Assembly (NCBI RefSeq): GCF_029958905.1
Contig: NZ_CP124613.1
Location: 682,001 to 746,000, forward strand
DNA from: Vibrio sp. YMD68
GTDB lineage: Bacteria; Pseudomonadota; Gammaproteobacteria; Enterobacterales; Vibrionaceae
DNA length: 64,000 bases
Direction: 5' to 3'
Part shown: piece by piece, positions 19,575-29,313 of the stretch
How positions within the stretch are numbered: the first letter of the stretch is position 1
Layout of the letters: each line of letters opens with the position of its first letter
The notes under the pieces: generated by a model
Seen by the model: only the letters and a program-made list of their open reading frames with translations
The model's database searches: none
Told to the model about the DNA's origin: nothing
Position numbers and translations under genes: made by a program

Positions 19575-20477
19575 TTAACGAATGCCAGGAAGTGTTAGAA
19601 GTTCTTGCTGTTTGTTTAAAATAAACTCGATAAACGTCGACAACTTTTTCGATCGCGTTCTCGATTCATGAAATACAAGATAAAAGCTGATCCCATCTGG
19701 CCAGAGCGCTTCGCATATCGGTACAATTTCTCCATTGCCTATGGCGGAATGCGCATCAAAATACGGGACATAGATCATTCCTAAGCCCGCTTTTGCGGCT
19801 CTTACTGCCTGCTTTGGAGACTCTAGTAACAATCCAGATTTCGGGAAGATGGCATGCTGTTTATTACCTTGCTTAACTAACCACGGAAACCCCTTGCCCT
19901 TCACACCAATATTCACCACCTCGTGTGTCTGTAACGACGCTAAATCTAGGGGCTCACCGTGTTCTTTCACCCACTTAGGAGAGGCATAGATACCGTACTG
20001 TAACCCAAACAAACGTCGCTGCTTCAGATCAGAGTCTGATAACGGCCCCTGACGAAATGCGATATCAATTCTATCTTCGTAGAAATCAAGGTTTTCGTTA
20101 CTGCCAACCATTTCGATGTTGAGTCTTGGGTAGGTCGATTTAAATTCGATGACCCAGTCACTGAGTGGCCAATCAACAAATTGTAATGGGGCTGTGATAC
20201 GCAACGTGCCTGAGACCTGCGATTGGTTGTCTTGCCAATCTTTTAATGATTGGTAACCCAATTCGAGCTGTTTGGTTAGAGCCAAATACTCCGTCCCAGA
20301 CTGGGTTAGCTGCATGCTTCGCGTATTTCTAACCAGCAACGTTACCCCCAATTGACCTTCCAGGTTGGCGATACGTCGACTCACTGTGCTGGTCGGCACG
20401 CCTAATTCGAAAGCAGCTTTCGAAAAAGACCCCATTTTAACCACCGTCGAAAACCATAAGCTCGCTTCAAGATCCAT
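19575..20477 (-). CDS. LysR-family transcriptional regulator
   Basis: A 300-residue regulator. The N-terminal winged helix-turn-helix is FSKAAFELGVPTSTVSRRIANLEGQLGVTLLVRNTRSM (about 18-55), followed by a periplasmic-binding-like effector domain. The fold with GTLRITAPLQFVDWPL is typical of the CrgA-like group. It is divergent from an NmrA-type oxidoreductase gene 100 bases away, which is its probable target. Confidence 0.92.
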   Translation of the reverse strand: MDLEASLWFSTVVKMGSFSKAAFELGVPTSTVSRRIANLEGQLGVTLLVRNTRSMQLTQSGTEYLALTKQLELGYQSLKDWQDNQSQVSGTLRITAPLQFVDWPLSDWVIEFKSTYPRLNIEMVGSNENLDFYEDRIDIAFRQGPLSDSDLKQRRLFGLQYGIYASPKWVKEHGEPLDLASLQTHEVVNIGVKGKGFPWLVKQGNKQHAIFPKSGLLLESPKQAVRAAKAGLGMIYVPYFDAHSAIGNGEIVPICEALWPDGISFYLVFHESRTRSKKLSTFIEFILNKQQELLTLPGIR

Positions 20478-20576
20478 ATTTATCCCATTTATGATAAGCA
20501 GACACCCACTTTATCCTACTAATAACATTAATCAATACCACTTATGATTGATACCTCATTCACAAGGAGTCTTATT

Positions 20577-21425
20577 ATGTTTAAAACAACTGCTGTAATT
20601 GGTGCTACTGGCATGCTGGGTTTACCTGTCGCAAAACAACTCGCTCATGAGGGCTATACTGTTCGCATCATTTCTAGAGATTCATCGAAAGCTCGTAAGA
20701 TGTTTCAAGGGCCGCAATTTGAATTTGTCGAAGCCAACTTATTTAACCAAGAGAGCTTAACTGCCGCATTGAAGGATGTAGAAGCTATTCACATCAACCT
20801 CAGTGGGAACAGTCCTGAGACTTATCTCCAAAATCACATTGAGGGAACACAACACATTCTTGACGCTGTCGATACATCGACCATCCAACTAATCACCATG
20901 ATTTCAACCGCGACGGCGTATGAAAAAAATAGCTTCAGAATCGATACACAGGCAAAACTAGAAGCAGAAAACCTGCTAAAGAACAGCGGTATACCTTACA
21001 TGGCCTATTTGCCAAGTTGGTTTTTCGAGACCCTGAACTTATTGGTTGACCAAGAAACAGTAACCACGATGTGTGAGTCAACGAAACCGCTGCGATGGAT
21101 CAGCGCTGGTGATTATGCCAAGGCTGTCGTGCAAAGTTATAAGCTGCCAGAGCTATACAATAAGCGACTAACTCTACTAGGACCGGAAAGCCTGACCATC
21201 ACCGAAGCTGCAGATTTCTTCGCAAAAGAAAAAAAACTAGCCAGATATCACATGACAGAGAGTGAGGCTTGGGAGTACGCCAAAGAATTGGGTGATGACA
21301 CGCTACTGGATGCGGTCGATTTATTGTCATACACCGAGAAAGTGGGAGAAGAGCCAGACCCTATCACTTTAGACCACCCACTTACGGCTTCAACACGTCT
21401 ATCCGATTGGTTAAAGGCAAACTAA
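20577..21425 (+). CDS. NmrA-like NAD(P)-binding oxidoreductase
   Basis: A 282-residue atypical short-chain dehydrogenase. The dinucleotide-binding glycine motif GATGMLGLPVAKQL is at the N-terminus (about residues 8-21), followed by an NADP-type basic region (RIISRDSSKARKM). NmrA proteins may be redox sensors or reductases; the catalytic Tyr-x3-Lys of classical SDRs is not obvious. The start is ATG 20577, 7 bases after AGGAG, rather than the upstream ATG at 20544. Divergent from the LysR gene, hence probably under its control. Confidence 0.87.
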   Translation: MFKTTAVIGATGMLGLPVAKQLAHEGYTVRIISRDSSKARKMFQGPQFEFVEANLFNQESLTAALKDVEAIHINLSGNSPETYLQNHIEGTQHILDAVDTSTIQLITMISTATAYEKNSFRIDTQAKLEAENLLKNSGIPYMAYLPSWFFETLNLLVDQETVTTMCESTKPLRWISAGDYAKAVVQSYKLPELYNKRLTLLGPESLTITEAADFFAKEKKLARYHMTESEAWEYAKELGDDTLLDAVDLLSYTEKVGEEPDPITLDHPLTASTRLSDWLKAN

Positions 21426-21443
21426 ATGCTGGTTGCACAATAG

Positions 21444-21467
21444 GGCTCCCATGTATTGGGAGTCTTT
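21444..21467 (+). terminator. Hairpin after the NmrA-like gene
   Basis: GGCTCCCA-5-TGGGAGTC (8 bp, one G-T pair) followed by a short T run, 19 bases after the stop. Confidence 0.6.
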
Positions 21468-21564
21468 ATTGTTTATCATAATTAATACGGCTACTGCTCC
21501 GATTTAATACGAAGTCATCAAGGTAAGTTAGACAGTATGAGCTGACTCGATTTTGTCTATTTCC

Positions 21565-21606
21565 CTACAACTACAACTACAACTACAACTACAACTACAA
21601 CTACAA
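21565..21606. repeat. Hexanucleotide microsatellite CTACAA x7
   Basis: Seven perfect CTACAA units, 99 bases upstream of the YdjM-like start codon chosen here. Copy-number change would alter promoter or leader spacing. Confidence 0.97.
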
Positions 21607-21704
21607 TCGTAATGGATAATCAAAAAGGCGGTAATGATGATTTCTTTGCGGTGAAGATTGACCTATGGTCTACTATTAAGTCACGAACGATCAATGAGTT
21701 AATT

Positions 21705-22715
21705 ATGGATCCATTAACGCAAGGTGTGTTGGGTGCTTCTTTGTCACAATCAGCGAGCAAAAAACAACACTTGGTTGTCGCTGGAGTGTTTGGGCTACTC
21801 GCTGGAATGGCACCGGATTTGGATGTATTCATTCGGTCACAAAGCGATCCGTTACTGTTTTTGGAGTTCCATCGACAATTTACTCATTCACTTTTATTTA
21901 TCCCTATTGGAAGTGTCATTTGCGCTCTGGCTTTGCATCATCTGTTCGGAAAGCAGCGTGGGCTTTCGTTTAAGCAAAGTTGGTTTTATTGCGCTTTGGG
22001 CTATAGCACTCATGCGTTGTTGGATTCCTGCACAACGTATGGTACTCAGTTGTTTTGGCCTCTTACCAATGAGCGTTATGCTTGGAACACCATTTCTATT
22101 ATCGATCCTGTTTTCACCCTCCCCATATTGGTACTACTGGTCTTTGCAACGCTGAAGCGAGCACCTTGGCTTGCACGGGTTGCGTTTCTTTGGGTTATGA
22201 TTTATTTGACGTTAGGGATGGTGCAAAGGGACAGAGCTGAAACCGCTGGATGGGCATTAGCGAAAGAGCGGCAGCATGCACCGATTCGGTTAGAAGCAAA
22301 ACCAAGTTTCGCTAATCTTTTGGTGTGGAAAGTGGTTTACGAAACCGAGGAAGACTACTACGTAGATGCCGTGAGAGTGGGCACATCAGTAAGACGATAT
22401 CCCGGCGAATCCGTTGCTAAGCTAGACGTCAGCAGAGACTTTCCATGGCTCGACCCGAATTCGCAACAAGCGAAGGATATTGAACGTTTTCGCTGGTTCT
22501 CCAATGGGTATTTAGCGCAAGATCCAGCCGATGAGATGCGCATCATCGACGTGAGGTATTCAATGGTACCCAACCAGCTTAATGCGTTATGGAGCATCAG
22601 GCTATCAACAATCTCTAATATGGATGCGCACGTAGAGTACACAACACACCGAGACAATACTCCAGACTCCAGACAACTCTTTTTTAATATGCTGTTAGCA
22701 GCACCGATGGATTAA
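21705..22715 (+). CDS. YdjM/YbcI-like membrane-bound metal-dependent hydrolase family protein
   Basis: A 336-residue protein starting MDPLTQGVLGASLSQS, typical of this family (DUF457). Conserved polar residues are GMAPDLD, EFHRQFTHSLLF and GYSTHALLDSCTTYGT. They form a putative metal site next to four to five helices in the N-terminal half; the C-terminal half is soluble. The family includes E. coli YdjM, but no activity is proven. No LexA box was found upstream. ATG 21705 begins the conserved region; an upstream ATG at 21612 would add a 31-residue tail unlike the family. Confidence 0.8.
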   Translation: MDPLTQGVLGASLSQSASKKQHLVVAGVFGLLAGMAPDLDVFIRSQSDPLLFLEFHRQFTHSLLFIPIGSVICALALHHLFGKQRGLSFKQSWFYCALGYSTHALLDSCTTYGTQLFWPLTNERYAWNTISIIDPVFTLPILVLLVFATLKRAPWLARVAFLWVMIYLTLGMVQRDRAETAGWALAKERQHAPIRLEAKPSFANLLVWKVVYETEEDYYVDAVRVGTSVRRYPGESVAKLDVSRDFPWLDPNSQQAKDIERFRWFSNGYLAQDPADEMRIIDVRYSMVPNQLNALWSIRLSTISNMDAHVEYTTHRDNTPDSRQLFFNMLLAAPMD

Positions 22716-22936
22716 ATTAGGTTTGGAAGTGCCTGACCAAGGTATAGATCGAGCAATGTAAATGTGGCATATCGAGTTTTTTAATGACTTAGCATTACAC
22801 CAACTCTCATGGTAATGCCTATATTCGTAAACAAGACCAAACGGCTAACGTAGCGTTCGAGACCAGGTTAAAGGAATAATCAGCATTTGGTGATGGATGC
22901 GACGGGGTGAAAGTGTTCGGTGAAAACGCTTTCTTC

Positions 22937-23860
22937 TCAATTTTTAACTAACTCATTGAACCGCTTGAACAGAAAGTCTAAAAACAATCGAATCCGTTTT
23001 GGCTGATATTTCTTGCTGATATAGAGAACATTCAAGTTTGCGCTAGATACTGACGTTGATGCATTGAAATTCTTCATATAACCGTCGAGTACGGTGATCA
23101 GACGTTGGTTATTAATATCGGCTTGCACATCTAGGATCGATTTCAGTGCTATTCCTGCCCCTTCTAATGCCCAGCTTCTAATCACTTCACCATCATCTGA
23201 AAATCGCTTAGGGGTTACCGTGATGGATGTGTTCTTGTCTTTCTCCCTGAAGCGCCATGTCTTCAACTCTTGATCACTGCTTAGCATGACGAGGCAATCA
23301 TGGTGAACCAAATCCTTTGGTGTTAATGGTACTCCATGCTTTGCTAGGTATTCCGGTGATGCACACAGTACTCGTTGGCTTGGTGCCAGTTGTCGAGAGA
23401 TCAAGCTGCTATCAGCAAGTTCCCCATATCGAATCGCAATATCCACCCCAGACTCTGCAATATTGGATACTTGATCGCTCAAATAGAGATACGGCACAAC
23501 ATCTGGGTACTGTTCAGAGAACTCATTCACTATAGGAAGAATATATTGTTTACCGATATCCTTTGGTGCCCCGATTCTTATGGTGCCTTTTACCGCTTTG
23601 ACATCATTCTGAATAAGATTTTCTACCTCACGGACATCCTCCAATATTTCAAGGCAGGCTTTATAATAGAGCTCGCCAGAATCGGTCAGTGAAACATGTC
23701 TTGTGCTTCGATTCAGTAGTTTCACACCATACCGTTCCTCTAAAGCCTGTAATCTTGCTGTGACCGTTGCCGGAGAAAGGCTTAGTTCACGCCCCGCAGC
23801 GGCTAATCCTTGGTGCTTCACAATACTCACGAACATAGCCATATCAGAAAACTTATCCAC
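22937..23860 (-). CDS. LysR-family transcriptional regulator
   Basis: A 307-residue regulator with the N-terminal helix-turn-helix LAAAGRELSLSPATVTARLQALEERYGVKLLNRSTRHVSLT and a C-terminal effector domain. It is divergent from an old yellow enzyme gene; LysR/OYE divergent pairs are a common arrangement in which the regulator responds to electrophiles or oxidants. The effector is unknown. Confidence 0.92.
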   Translation of the reverse strand: MDKFSDMAMFVSIVKHQGLAAAGRELSLSPATVTARLQALEERYGVKLLNRSTRHVSLTDSGELYYKACLEILEDVREVENLIQNDVKAVKGTIRIGAPKDIGKQYILPIVNEFSEQYPDVVPYLYLSDQVSNIAESGVDIAIRYGELADSSLISRQLAPSQRVLCASPEYLAKHGVPLTPKDLVHHDCLVMLSSDQELKTWRFREKDKNTSITVTPKRFSDDGEVIRSWALEGAGIALKSILDVQADINNQRLITVLDGYMKNFNASTSVSSANLNVLYISKKYQPKRIRLFLDFLFKRFNELVKN

Positions 23861-24051
23861 TCTGTCTCCTATTCTTCAATTTATCTGAATAATGTTTTCA
23901 TATTTTAGCTAATTATTTAAATTTTGCGAATGAATATAATGGTGCTCATGGATGAAAAGCGACAAAGGGTAACTCAGTATGGTTGGCGAAACTTCAACGT
24001 TTGGTTCACGAAAATCAAACGGATGCAATGACGACTAGTACGCCCACCCGT

Positions 24052-24072
24052 CAATGAACAATGAACAATGAA
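24052..24072. repeat. 7-bp tandem repeat CAATGAA x3
   Basis: Three exact copies 30 bases upstream of the OYE start codon, in its probable 5' leader. Confidence 0.9.
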
Positions 24073-24101
24073 CATTAACCGAGCAGAATAAGAGCAATAT
24101 C

Positions 24102-25199
24102 ATGAGTAAATTATTCCAGAGAACAAACCTAAAAGAGCTAGGGTTAAAAAATCGCGTTGTCATGGCTCCCATGACTCGCGCTCGCACAAGTCAACCGGGC
24201 AACGTACCCAATGAAATGATGGCGACTTATTATCAACAACGCGCTGCCGCGGGTCTTATTATCTCAGAAGCGACTCAGATTTCTGACGACTCACAAGGGT
24301 ACTCATTCACGCCCGGTGTTTATACCAATGAACAGGTGAAAGGTTGGCAAGCCGTCACGCAAGCAACCAAAGACCAAGGTGCAGCTATATTCTGCCAGTT
24401 ATGGCACGTGGGCCGAGTTTCTCACCCAATCTTTCAGAAGGGAGAACGACCGATCGCGCCTACTGCTCTAGCGCCAGTTGAAACGAAGGTTTGGATTGCT
24501 GATGAACAAGGTAATGGCCGCATGGTTGATTGTGTTCAACCACGCGAGATGACGCAGGTGGATATCGACCGAGTCGTTCAAGACTTCGCTTACTCTGCCA
24601 AACGAGCTATCGACGCAGGGTTTGATGGCGTAGAGATCCATGGCGGTAATGGCTATCTTATCGATCAATTCCTTCGCACCAACTCAAACAAGCGCATGGA
24701 TAGTTATGGAGGCACCCGAAGTAACCGTATCCGTTTTCTTCTTCAAGTGGTTGATGCCGTGATTGAAGCCATCGGGGCAGATAAAGTCGGGGTGCGCCTT
24801 GCCCCTTTCATCACATTTAAAGATATGGATTGCCCTGATATTGTTCCAACAATCCTTGAAGCATCAAAAGAACTGCAAATTCGTGATATTGCTTACATGC
24901 ACTTATCAGAAGCTGATTGGGATGATGCACCAATGATACCTGAACGCTTTCGAATCGAACTGCGAGAGATCTTTACCAACACCATCATCGTCGCGGGCAG
25001 TTACACCCAAGAACGCGCTGAAGAAGTCCTAAACAAAGGCTACGCTGACCTGGTTGCCTTCGGACGTCCATTCGTCTCGAACCCCGATTTGGTGTCGCGT
25101 TTGAAGCATGGCCATAAACTCGCAGACCTAGATAATACGACTCTGTTTGGTGGGAATGCACATGGTTATATTGACTACCCAGCATTCAACGACATTTAA
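24102..25199 (+). CDS. Old yellow enzyme family NADH:flavin oxidoreductase / alkene reductase
   Basis: A 365-residue FMN-dependent TIM-barrel enzyme similar to NemA. It carries MAPMTRARTSQPGNVPNEMM near the N-terminus, the substrate-binding H-x2-N in EIHGGNGYLIDQFLR, and a C-terminal phosphate-binding region VAFGRPFVSNPDL. The family reduces activated alkenes, nitro compounds and quinones with NAD(P)H. A LysR gene is divergent upstream, and an outer-membrane barrel gene begins 20 bases downstream, so the two are probably one transcript. Confidence 0.93.
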   Translation: MSKLFQRTNLKELGLKNRVVMAPMTRARTSQPGNVPNEMMATYYQQRAAAGLIISEATQISDDSQGYSFTPGVYTNEQVKGWQAVTQATKDQGAAIFCQLWHVGRVSHPIFQKGERPIAPTALAPVETKVWIADEQGNGRMVDCVQPREMTQVDIDRVVQDFAYSAKRAIDAGFDGVEIHGGNGYLIDQFLRTNSNKRMDSYGGTRSNRIRFLLQVVDAVIEAIGADKVGVRLAPFITFKDMDCPDIVPTILEASKELQIRDIAYMHLSEADWDDAPMIPERFRIELREIFTNTIIVAGSYTQERAEEVLNKGYADLVAFGRPFVSNPDLVSRLKHGHKLADLDNTTLFGGNAHGYIDYPAFNDI

Positions 25200-25219
25200 T
25201 TCACGATTGGAGAGAAAAC

Positions 25220-25720
25220 ATGAAGCATATAAATGTGATTGCTATGGCAATAATTGCCTTGTTACCAATGGCTTCTCAAGCGCGGGATGTTCAGACTTAC
25301 TTCGGCGTTAATTACGAGCGGGGTAATCTTAACGTCGGAGGCCATCATGCGAATGTTGGTGGCTTTAAATTTCTGTCTGCAAGTGAGCTAGGGTGGGGGA
25401 GTATTAAAGGTACGGCATCAACGCTTACCGGTGATGGTGCGGATTACGATAGTTACAGTCTTGGTGTCGAGAAGTCATGGAGTATTCAGCAATCTAACGT
25501 CTTTGTTTCGCCAGAAGCAGGGGTGACCTATGCCCAGTATAAAGATGATCAGTTAAAAGTATCGGACTTAGGTGCCTTGATAGGGGTGTCTTTAGGTTAC
25601 AACATTAATAATCATTTTCAGATTGTCAGTAATTACAATCACTCATTCGGGATGAAATCTAACCAGATTAATATTGATGAAGACAGTCTGAGTGCCGGGC
25701 TAAATTATCGGTTCAACTGA
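25220..25720 (+). CDS. Outer-membrane beta-barrel protein
   Basis: A 166-residue exported protein with signal peptide MKHINVIAMAIIALLPMASQA. The mature part has alternating strands ending SAGLNYRFN, a C-terminal aromatic pattern typical of barrels, and is probably an 8-stranded OmpA/OmpW-size barrel. Its ribosome site is GGAG. It follows the OYE gene closely, suggesting co-transcription under the LysR regulator; the reason for pairing an enoate reductase with a barrel is unclear. Confidence 0.8.
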   Translation: MKHINVIAMAIIALLPMASQARDVQTYFGVNYERGNLNVGGHHANVGGFKFLSASELGWGSIKGTASTLTGDGADYDSYSLGVEKSWSIQQSNVFVSPEAGVTYAQYKDDQLKVSDLGALIGVSLGYNINNHFQIVSNYNHSFGMKSNQINIDEDSLSAGLNYRFN

Positions 25721-25773
25721 TGTTTAAAGCCTGCCATTGATTCCTTAACGAGCAAAACCATCACTTCGGAAAC

Positions 25774-25814
25774 GTCTATCTTCGAGTCGACTTAATACTG
25801 ACTCGAAGATAGAC
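25774..25814. repeat. Perfect 15-bp inverted repeat between convergent genes
   Basis: GTCTATCTTCGAGTC, 11-base loop, GACTCGAAGATAGAC. It lies between the convergent barrel (+) and M14 (-) genes. Neither side has a T run, so it is not a classical terminator, though it may still act as a bidirectional stop or RNA-stabilising hairpin. Confidence 0.9.
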
Positions 25815-25835
25815 AGAAGTAGAAACCAAAAAGCA

Positions 25836-26756
25836 TTAAAGTTGAGCAATTCCGTAGTCAAGCGCCCCAATGATCGCCGCGACTTGTGCGTGATTACACT
25901 CCTCGTCGGTCACTTTTTCACTATCAGGGTACACTTCTGTTGTGGTGCCGAATCGACAATTACTCAGCCCACCGCAAAGAGAAAGCGCTTTTAATGGGTA
26001 GTTAATCACGCCGTGCTGAACCACATCTGATCCAATAATCTGATTGTGTTCATCTGGCGGGGCGATATGAGTCACTTGCTTAACCGATTGAATCACCGCA
26101 CGCTGAAATTCTTCCGCTGGGTTTTCTGTATCGCCAACGGTATAGAATCCATCGGGGATAGAGCCTTTGATGTAAGGCTGACCATCACGAGCCGCGAGGG
26201 CAGGGCGAAATTCGGTTTCATCGCTGTCGGTGGTTTCGTGAAGATCCACATGGATGTAAAGTTCACGATTTAGCCCTTTCACCAATGCCATCAGGTTAGC
26301 GGATTCTTCAGAGGGGGAATTTTCGTAAAAAGAACGGTTAGGATCGACAGCATTGGGGTTCCAGCGATTAATCGTTTCATAACCCCAAGGGCTGACACAA
26401 GGGGCGACAACAATATTGAAGTACTGGCTGTAAAAATCGGCTTGAGTTTCAACAAATTTCAACGCCCCATGAACACCACTGGTTTCGTAACCGTGAACGC
26501 CACCAGTGATCAGCACGGTGGGTTTGTTCTCATCCCACTGGCGAGTTTTGATGCAAAAGAGTGGGTATCGTTCTGGGTCATACGACAATGTGCCGTACTG
26601 TTCGACATCAAACTGCTTAGCTAAGGCTTGAATCTTCGGGATCACATCTTGGCTGTATTCGCGTTTTATGCTGGTTTGCTCTCGCCATTCTGTGCGTTCT
26701 TTGTCGCCCCATGGTTGGCCGGGAGTACCGATGTGATATGTAGATGAGCGGTTCAT
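25836..26756 (-). CDS. M14-family zinc carboxypeptidase-like protein
   Basis: A 306-residue protein. The zinc ligands H88 and E91 (GGVHGYETSG) and a later His (HVDLHETTD) are present, as is a candidate catalytic Glu in TTEVYP. This resembles the M14 group related to succinylglutamate desuccinylase/aspartoacylase. No signal peptide is visible, so it is probably cytoplasmic and acts on an amide- or peptide-linked small molecule. It has no obvious operon partners. Confidence 0.85.
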   Translation of the reverse strand: MNRSSTYHIGTPGQPWGDKERTEWREQTSIKREYSQDVIPKIQALAKQFDVEQYGTLSYDPERYPLFCIKTRQWDENKPTVLITGGVHGYETSGVHGALKFVETQADFYSQYFNIVVAPCVSPWGYETINRWNPNAVDPNRSFYENSPSEESANLMALVKGLNRELYIHVDLHETTDSDETEFRPALAARDGQPYIKGSIPDGFYTVGDTENPAEEFQRAVIQSVKQVTHIAPPDEHNQIIGSDVVQHGVINYPLKALSLCGGLSNCRFGTTTEVYPDSEKVTDEECNHAQVAAIIGALDYGIAQL

Positions 26757-26936
26757 GACTTTACCTATTATTATTGGTTTTGAATGAGCTTATGACGACT
26801 AGGAAATGAGAGCAATCATTATTGACTAACAGTATGAATACGAAGCAATAGATAGGTGTTTTAATTGAATGCTTATTTACCTCTTTTATCTGCTTTTCTA
26901 TCTGCCGTCTTTTTTTTCAACCTGTTTATTTACAAC

Positions 26937-27572
26937 TCATAACAGTGCGTTTTTAATGACGTCCGTTAAGGTTGCCTCGGTTTGAGCGCCCACTAAAATT
27001 TGTTTTTGATTGATGATGAACGTCGGCACGGCGTTAATACCTGCCTCAACCCATTGTTGCTCAGTGACGGCAACGGCTTGTTTCCAGCTATCGTCATTGA
27101 TCACCTGCTGGGCAACACCGGCATTGAGCCCAACCGACCGAGCAATGTTACATAGCGTCTCAGCGTCGTTAATATCGAGCTGCTGAGTAAAGTACGCGTT
27201 AAAGAGTGCCATTTTTAGGCTGTATTGCAGGCCAAACTGTGCCGACCACATTAGCAGTTGGTGAGCCTTGCGAGTGTTATAGATTTTCATGTCCTGAGAA
27301 AAGTTGAAGGTAAAGTGGAGATCTAAACCCAATTGATGAATCGACTGACGAGCACTTTCACTCGCGTCACTCGTGATCGCGTATTTTTCAAAGGTATATT
27401 GGTATAAGTCCATGCCTTCTTGTGGCATTGCTGGGTTTAGCTCAAACGGATGCCAATGAATTTCCAGGTGATCGCTTAATGCGAGACGGTCAAGCACGCG
27501 CTCTAGCCTTAGGTAGCCGATGACACACCAAGGACAAACAACATCTGAAACAATGTCGACACGCAATGCCAT
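26937..27572 (-). CDS. DsbA-family (FrnE/HCCA isomerase-like) oxidoreductase
   Basis: A 211-residue thioredoxin-fold protein without a signal peptide. The redox motif CPWC is at residues 13-16 in VSDVVCPWCVIGYLRLE. The late cis-proline segment GINAVPTFIINQK is conserved. This is the cytoplasmic DsbA-like group that includes FrnE and 2-hydroxychromene-2-carboxylate isomerases. With both cysteines retained, a disulfide or oxidative-stress role is more likely than isomerase. Transcribed alone. Confidence 0.88.
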   Translation of the reverse strand: MALRVDIVSDVVCPWCVIGYLRLERVLDRLALSDHLEIHWHPFELNPAMPQEGMDLYQYTFEKYAITSDASESARQSIHQLGLDLHFTFNFSQDMKIYNTRKAHQLLMWSAQFGLQYSLKMALFNAYFTQQLDINDAETLCNIARSVGLNAGVAQQVINDDSWKQAVAVTEQQWVEAGINAVPTFIINQKQILVGAQTEATLTDVIKNALL

Positions 27573-27868
27573 TACACTCTCCTTTTCATTCTCCTTTCAA
27601 CTCTCACATAGAGTATAGAGGTGACGGCTCCATTTGCTTGAGTAAAAAGCGCCTTGAATGCTTAAAATTGATGGCGTTATTAGAATTGAGTAATCCTCAC
27701 CTTTGCATCCAAACAGCGGCTAAAGGGTCATTGATACAGCAGGAAGGCTTCCTACGCCCCTTTGCTGATAAATGGGGATGAGCAAAAAGGGGGACGGTAT
27801 TTCATGGAAACGCCTTTATAATGGGCTTATTGCAAGTTTACACTCATCATTTAAGGAATTGAATACGT

Positions 27869-29230
27869 ATGGAAAACGTGAACTATGCGAACGTTATTTT
27901 ACACGCATTTGATTGGCCATATGCACTAGTAAAAGAGCGCTCTGAAGCCATTGCCAAGGCCGGTTATAAATCGGTATTGATCTCACCACCGATGAAATCA
28001 CTAAAGCAGCCTAACGGCACAAAATGGTGGCAGAGATACCAGCCTCAAGACTACCGAGTGATCGACAATCAGCTTGGAAATACTCACGACTTCATCGACA
28101 TGCTTGAAAGCTTAGCCAAATACGATATCTACGTGTACGTCGATGTGGTGTTTAATCATATGGCAAATGAATCGTCTATCCGTAACGATTTACAATACCC
28201 TAGCAAAGAAGACTTAAAGCACTATCAAGACAACGCAGATGACTATCAAGCCCTTCGTTTATTTGGTGACTTATCTGAACCACTGTTTACACAAGATGAT
28301 TTTATCGAAGCATTTGGAATCGAAGATTGGTTCGATAAATGGCAAGTACAAAATGGCCGTATCACCGGAGGCCCATCGGACCCTGGGTTGCCTACGTTAA
28401 GAGACAGTGAGCGTGTGATTGAGCTACAACGACAGTATTTGCAAGCGTTAAAAGACCTAGGGGTCAAAGGGTTTCGGATTGATGCGGCGAAACACATTAC
28501 GCTAAAGCAACTTCAAAAGGTTTGGAGCGAAGATATGACGCAAGATGTGCATATCTTCGGTGAAATTATCACCGATGGCGGCGCGACGCGTGAAGAGTAT
28601 GAACTGTTCTTAGAGCCATATTTAAAGGAAACACGACTTGGCGCGTATGACTTCCCACTGTTTCAGACGGTATTTGATGCACTGCAACCAAACGGAAGCT
28701 TGAAATCGTTGGTGGATCCGTATTGTTTTGGGCAAGCATTATCCAAGCGTCGAGCGATCACCTTTGCTATTACTCACGACATCCCCAATAACGATGTGTT
28801 TGAAAATTTAGTCATGACTGAAGAGAACGAATGGCTCGCTTACAGTTACATATTGGGGCGTGATGGCGGCGCACCGCTTATCTACAGTGATCTGGATACG
28901 AGCCAATTTAAAGACACCAATGGCGCTCCGCGCTGGCAAGATATCTGGAACGACCTGCGGATTATCAAACGTATTGGCTTTTATAATCGCATGCACGGTC
29001 TGCCAATGAAAAAAATCGAAGCCAGTGAAGATGTACTGATCTTTGGTCGTGGGGAAGAGGGCGTTGTGGTTCTTAACAAGTCGAAGCGAGCAAGCACGGT
29101 AGACATTTCAGTCGATGGAACATGGTGTGATTGGCTAACGGGGCAAATTATCGAGGCGCACAATAATCGTCTCACGCTCAAGGTAAAGCCTTGCAGCAGT
29201 ATGATGCTCGTTAAGCACGCTTCTGAGTGA
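27869..29230 (+). CDS. GH13 alpha-amylase-family glycoside hydrolase
   Basis: A 453-residue cytoplasmic enzyme with the four GH13 regions in order: DVVFNHMANE (I), GFRIDAAKHI with the nucleophile Asp (II), IFGEIIT with the acid Glu (III) and FAITHDIPNN (IV, His-Asp). A C-terminal beta domain follows. No signal peptide, so it processes internal or imported alpha-glucans. The 16-bp repeat array begins inside its last codons and passes over its stop codon. Monocistronic. Confidence 0.93.
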   Translation: MENVNYANVILHAFDWPYALVKERSEAIAKAGYKSVLISPPMKSLKQPNGTKWWQRYQPQDYRVIDNQLGNTHDFIDMLESLAKYDIYVYVDVVFNHMANESSIRNDLQYPSKEDLKHYQDNADDYQALRLFGDLSEPLFTQDDFIEAFGIEDWFDKWQVQNGRITGGPSDPGLPTLRDSERVIELQRQYLQALKDLGVKGFRIDAAKHITLKQLQKVWSEDMTQDVHIFGEIITDGGATREEYELFLEPYLKETRLGAYDFPLFQTVFDALQPNGSLKSLVDPYCFGQALSKRRAITFAITHDIPNNDVFENLVMTEENEWLAYSYILGRDGGAPLIYSDLDTSQFKDTNGAPRWQDIWNDLRIIKRIGFYNRMHGLPMKKIEASEDVLIFGRGEEGVVVLNKSKRASTVDISVDGTWCDWLTGQIIEAHNNRLTLKVKPCSSMMLVKHASE

Positions 29231-29284
29231 GCTCTGTTCTGAGTCAGTTCCCTTCTGAGTAAGTTCCCTTCTGAGTCAGTGCTA
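29221..29284 (+). repeat. 16-bp tandem repeat, 4 copies, overlapping the GH13 stop codon
   Basis: Units start at 29221, 29237, 29253 and 29269 with core TTCTGAGTCAGTTCCC. The first unit contains the last codons and stop (TGA 29228-29230) of the amylase gene. Each unit therefore also repeats a TGA in the same phase relative to the unit. Confidence 0.93.
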
Positions 29285-29313
29285 TTTTGTGCCAACCTCG
29301 ATCTAATAACGCG

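Noticed and set aside
21541..21704. LexA box expected before a YdjM-like gene
   Set aside because: No CTG-N10-CAG sequence was found in the region, so SOS control is not supported here.
27566..27781. 71-codon plus-strand frame between the DsbA-like and GH13 genes
   Set aside because: It starts inside the divergent DsbA-like gene's start region, has no ribosome site and no recognisable domain.
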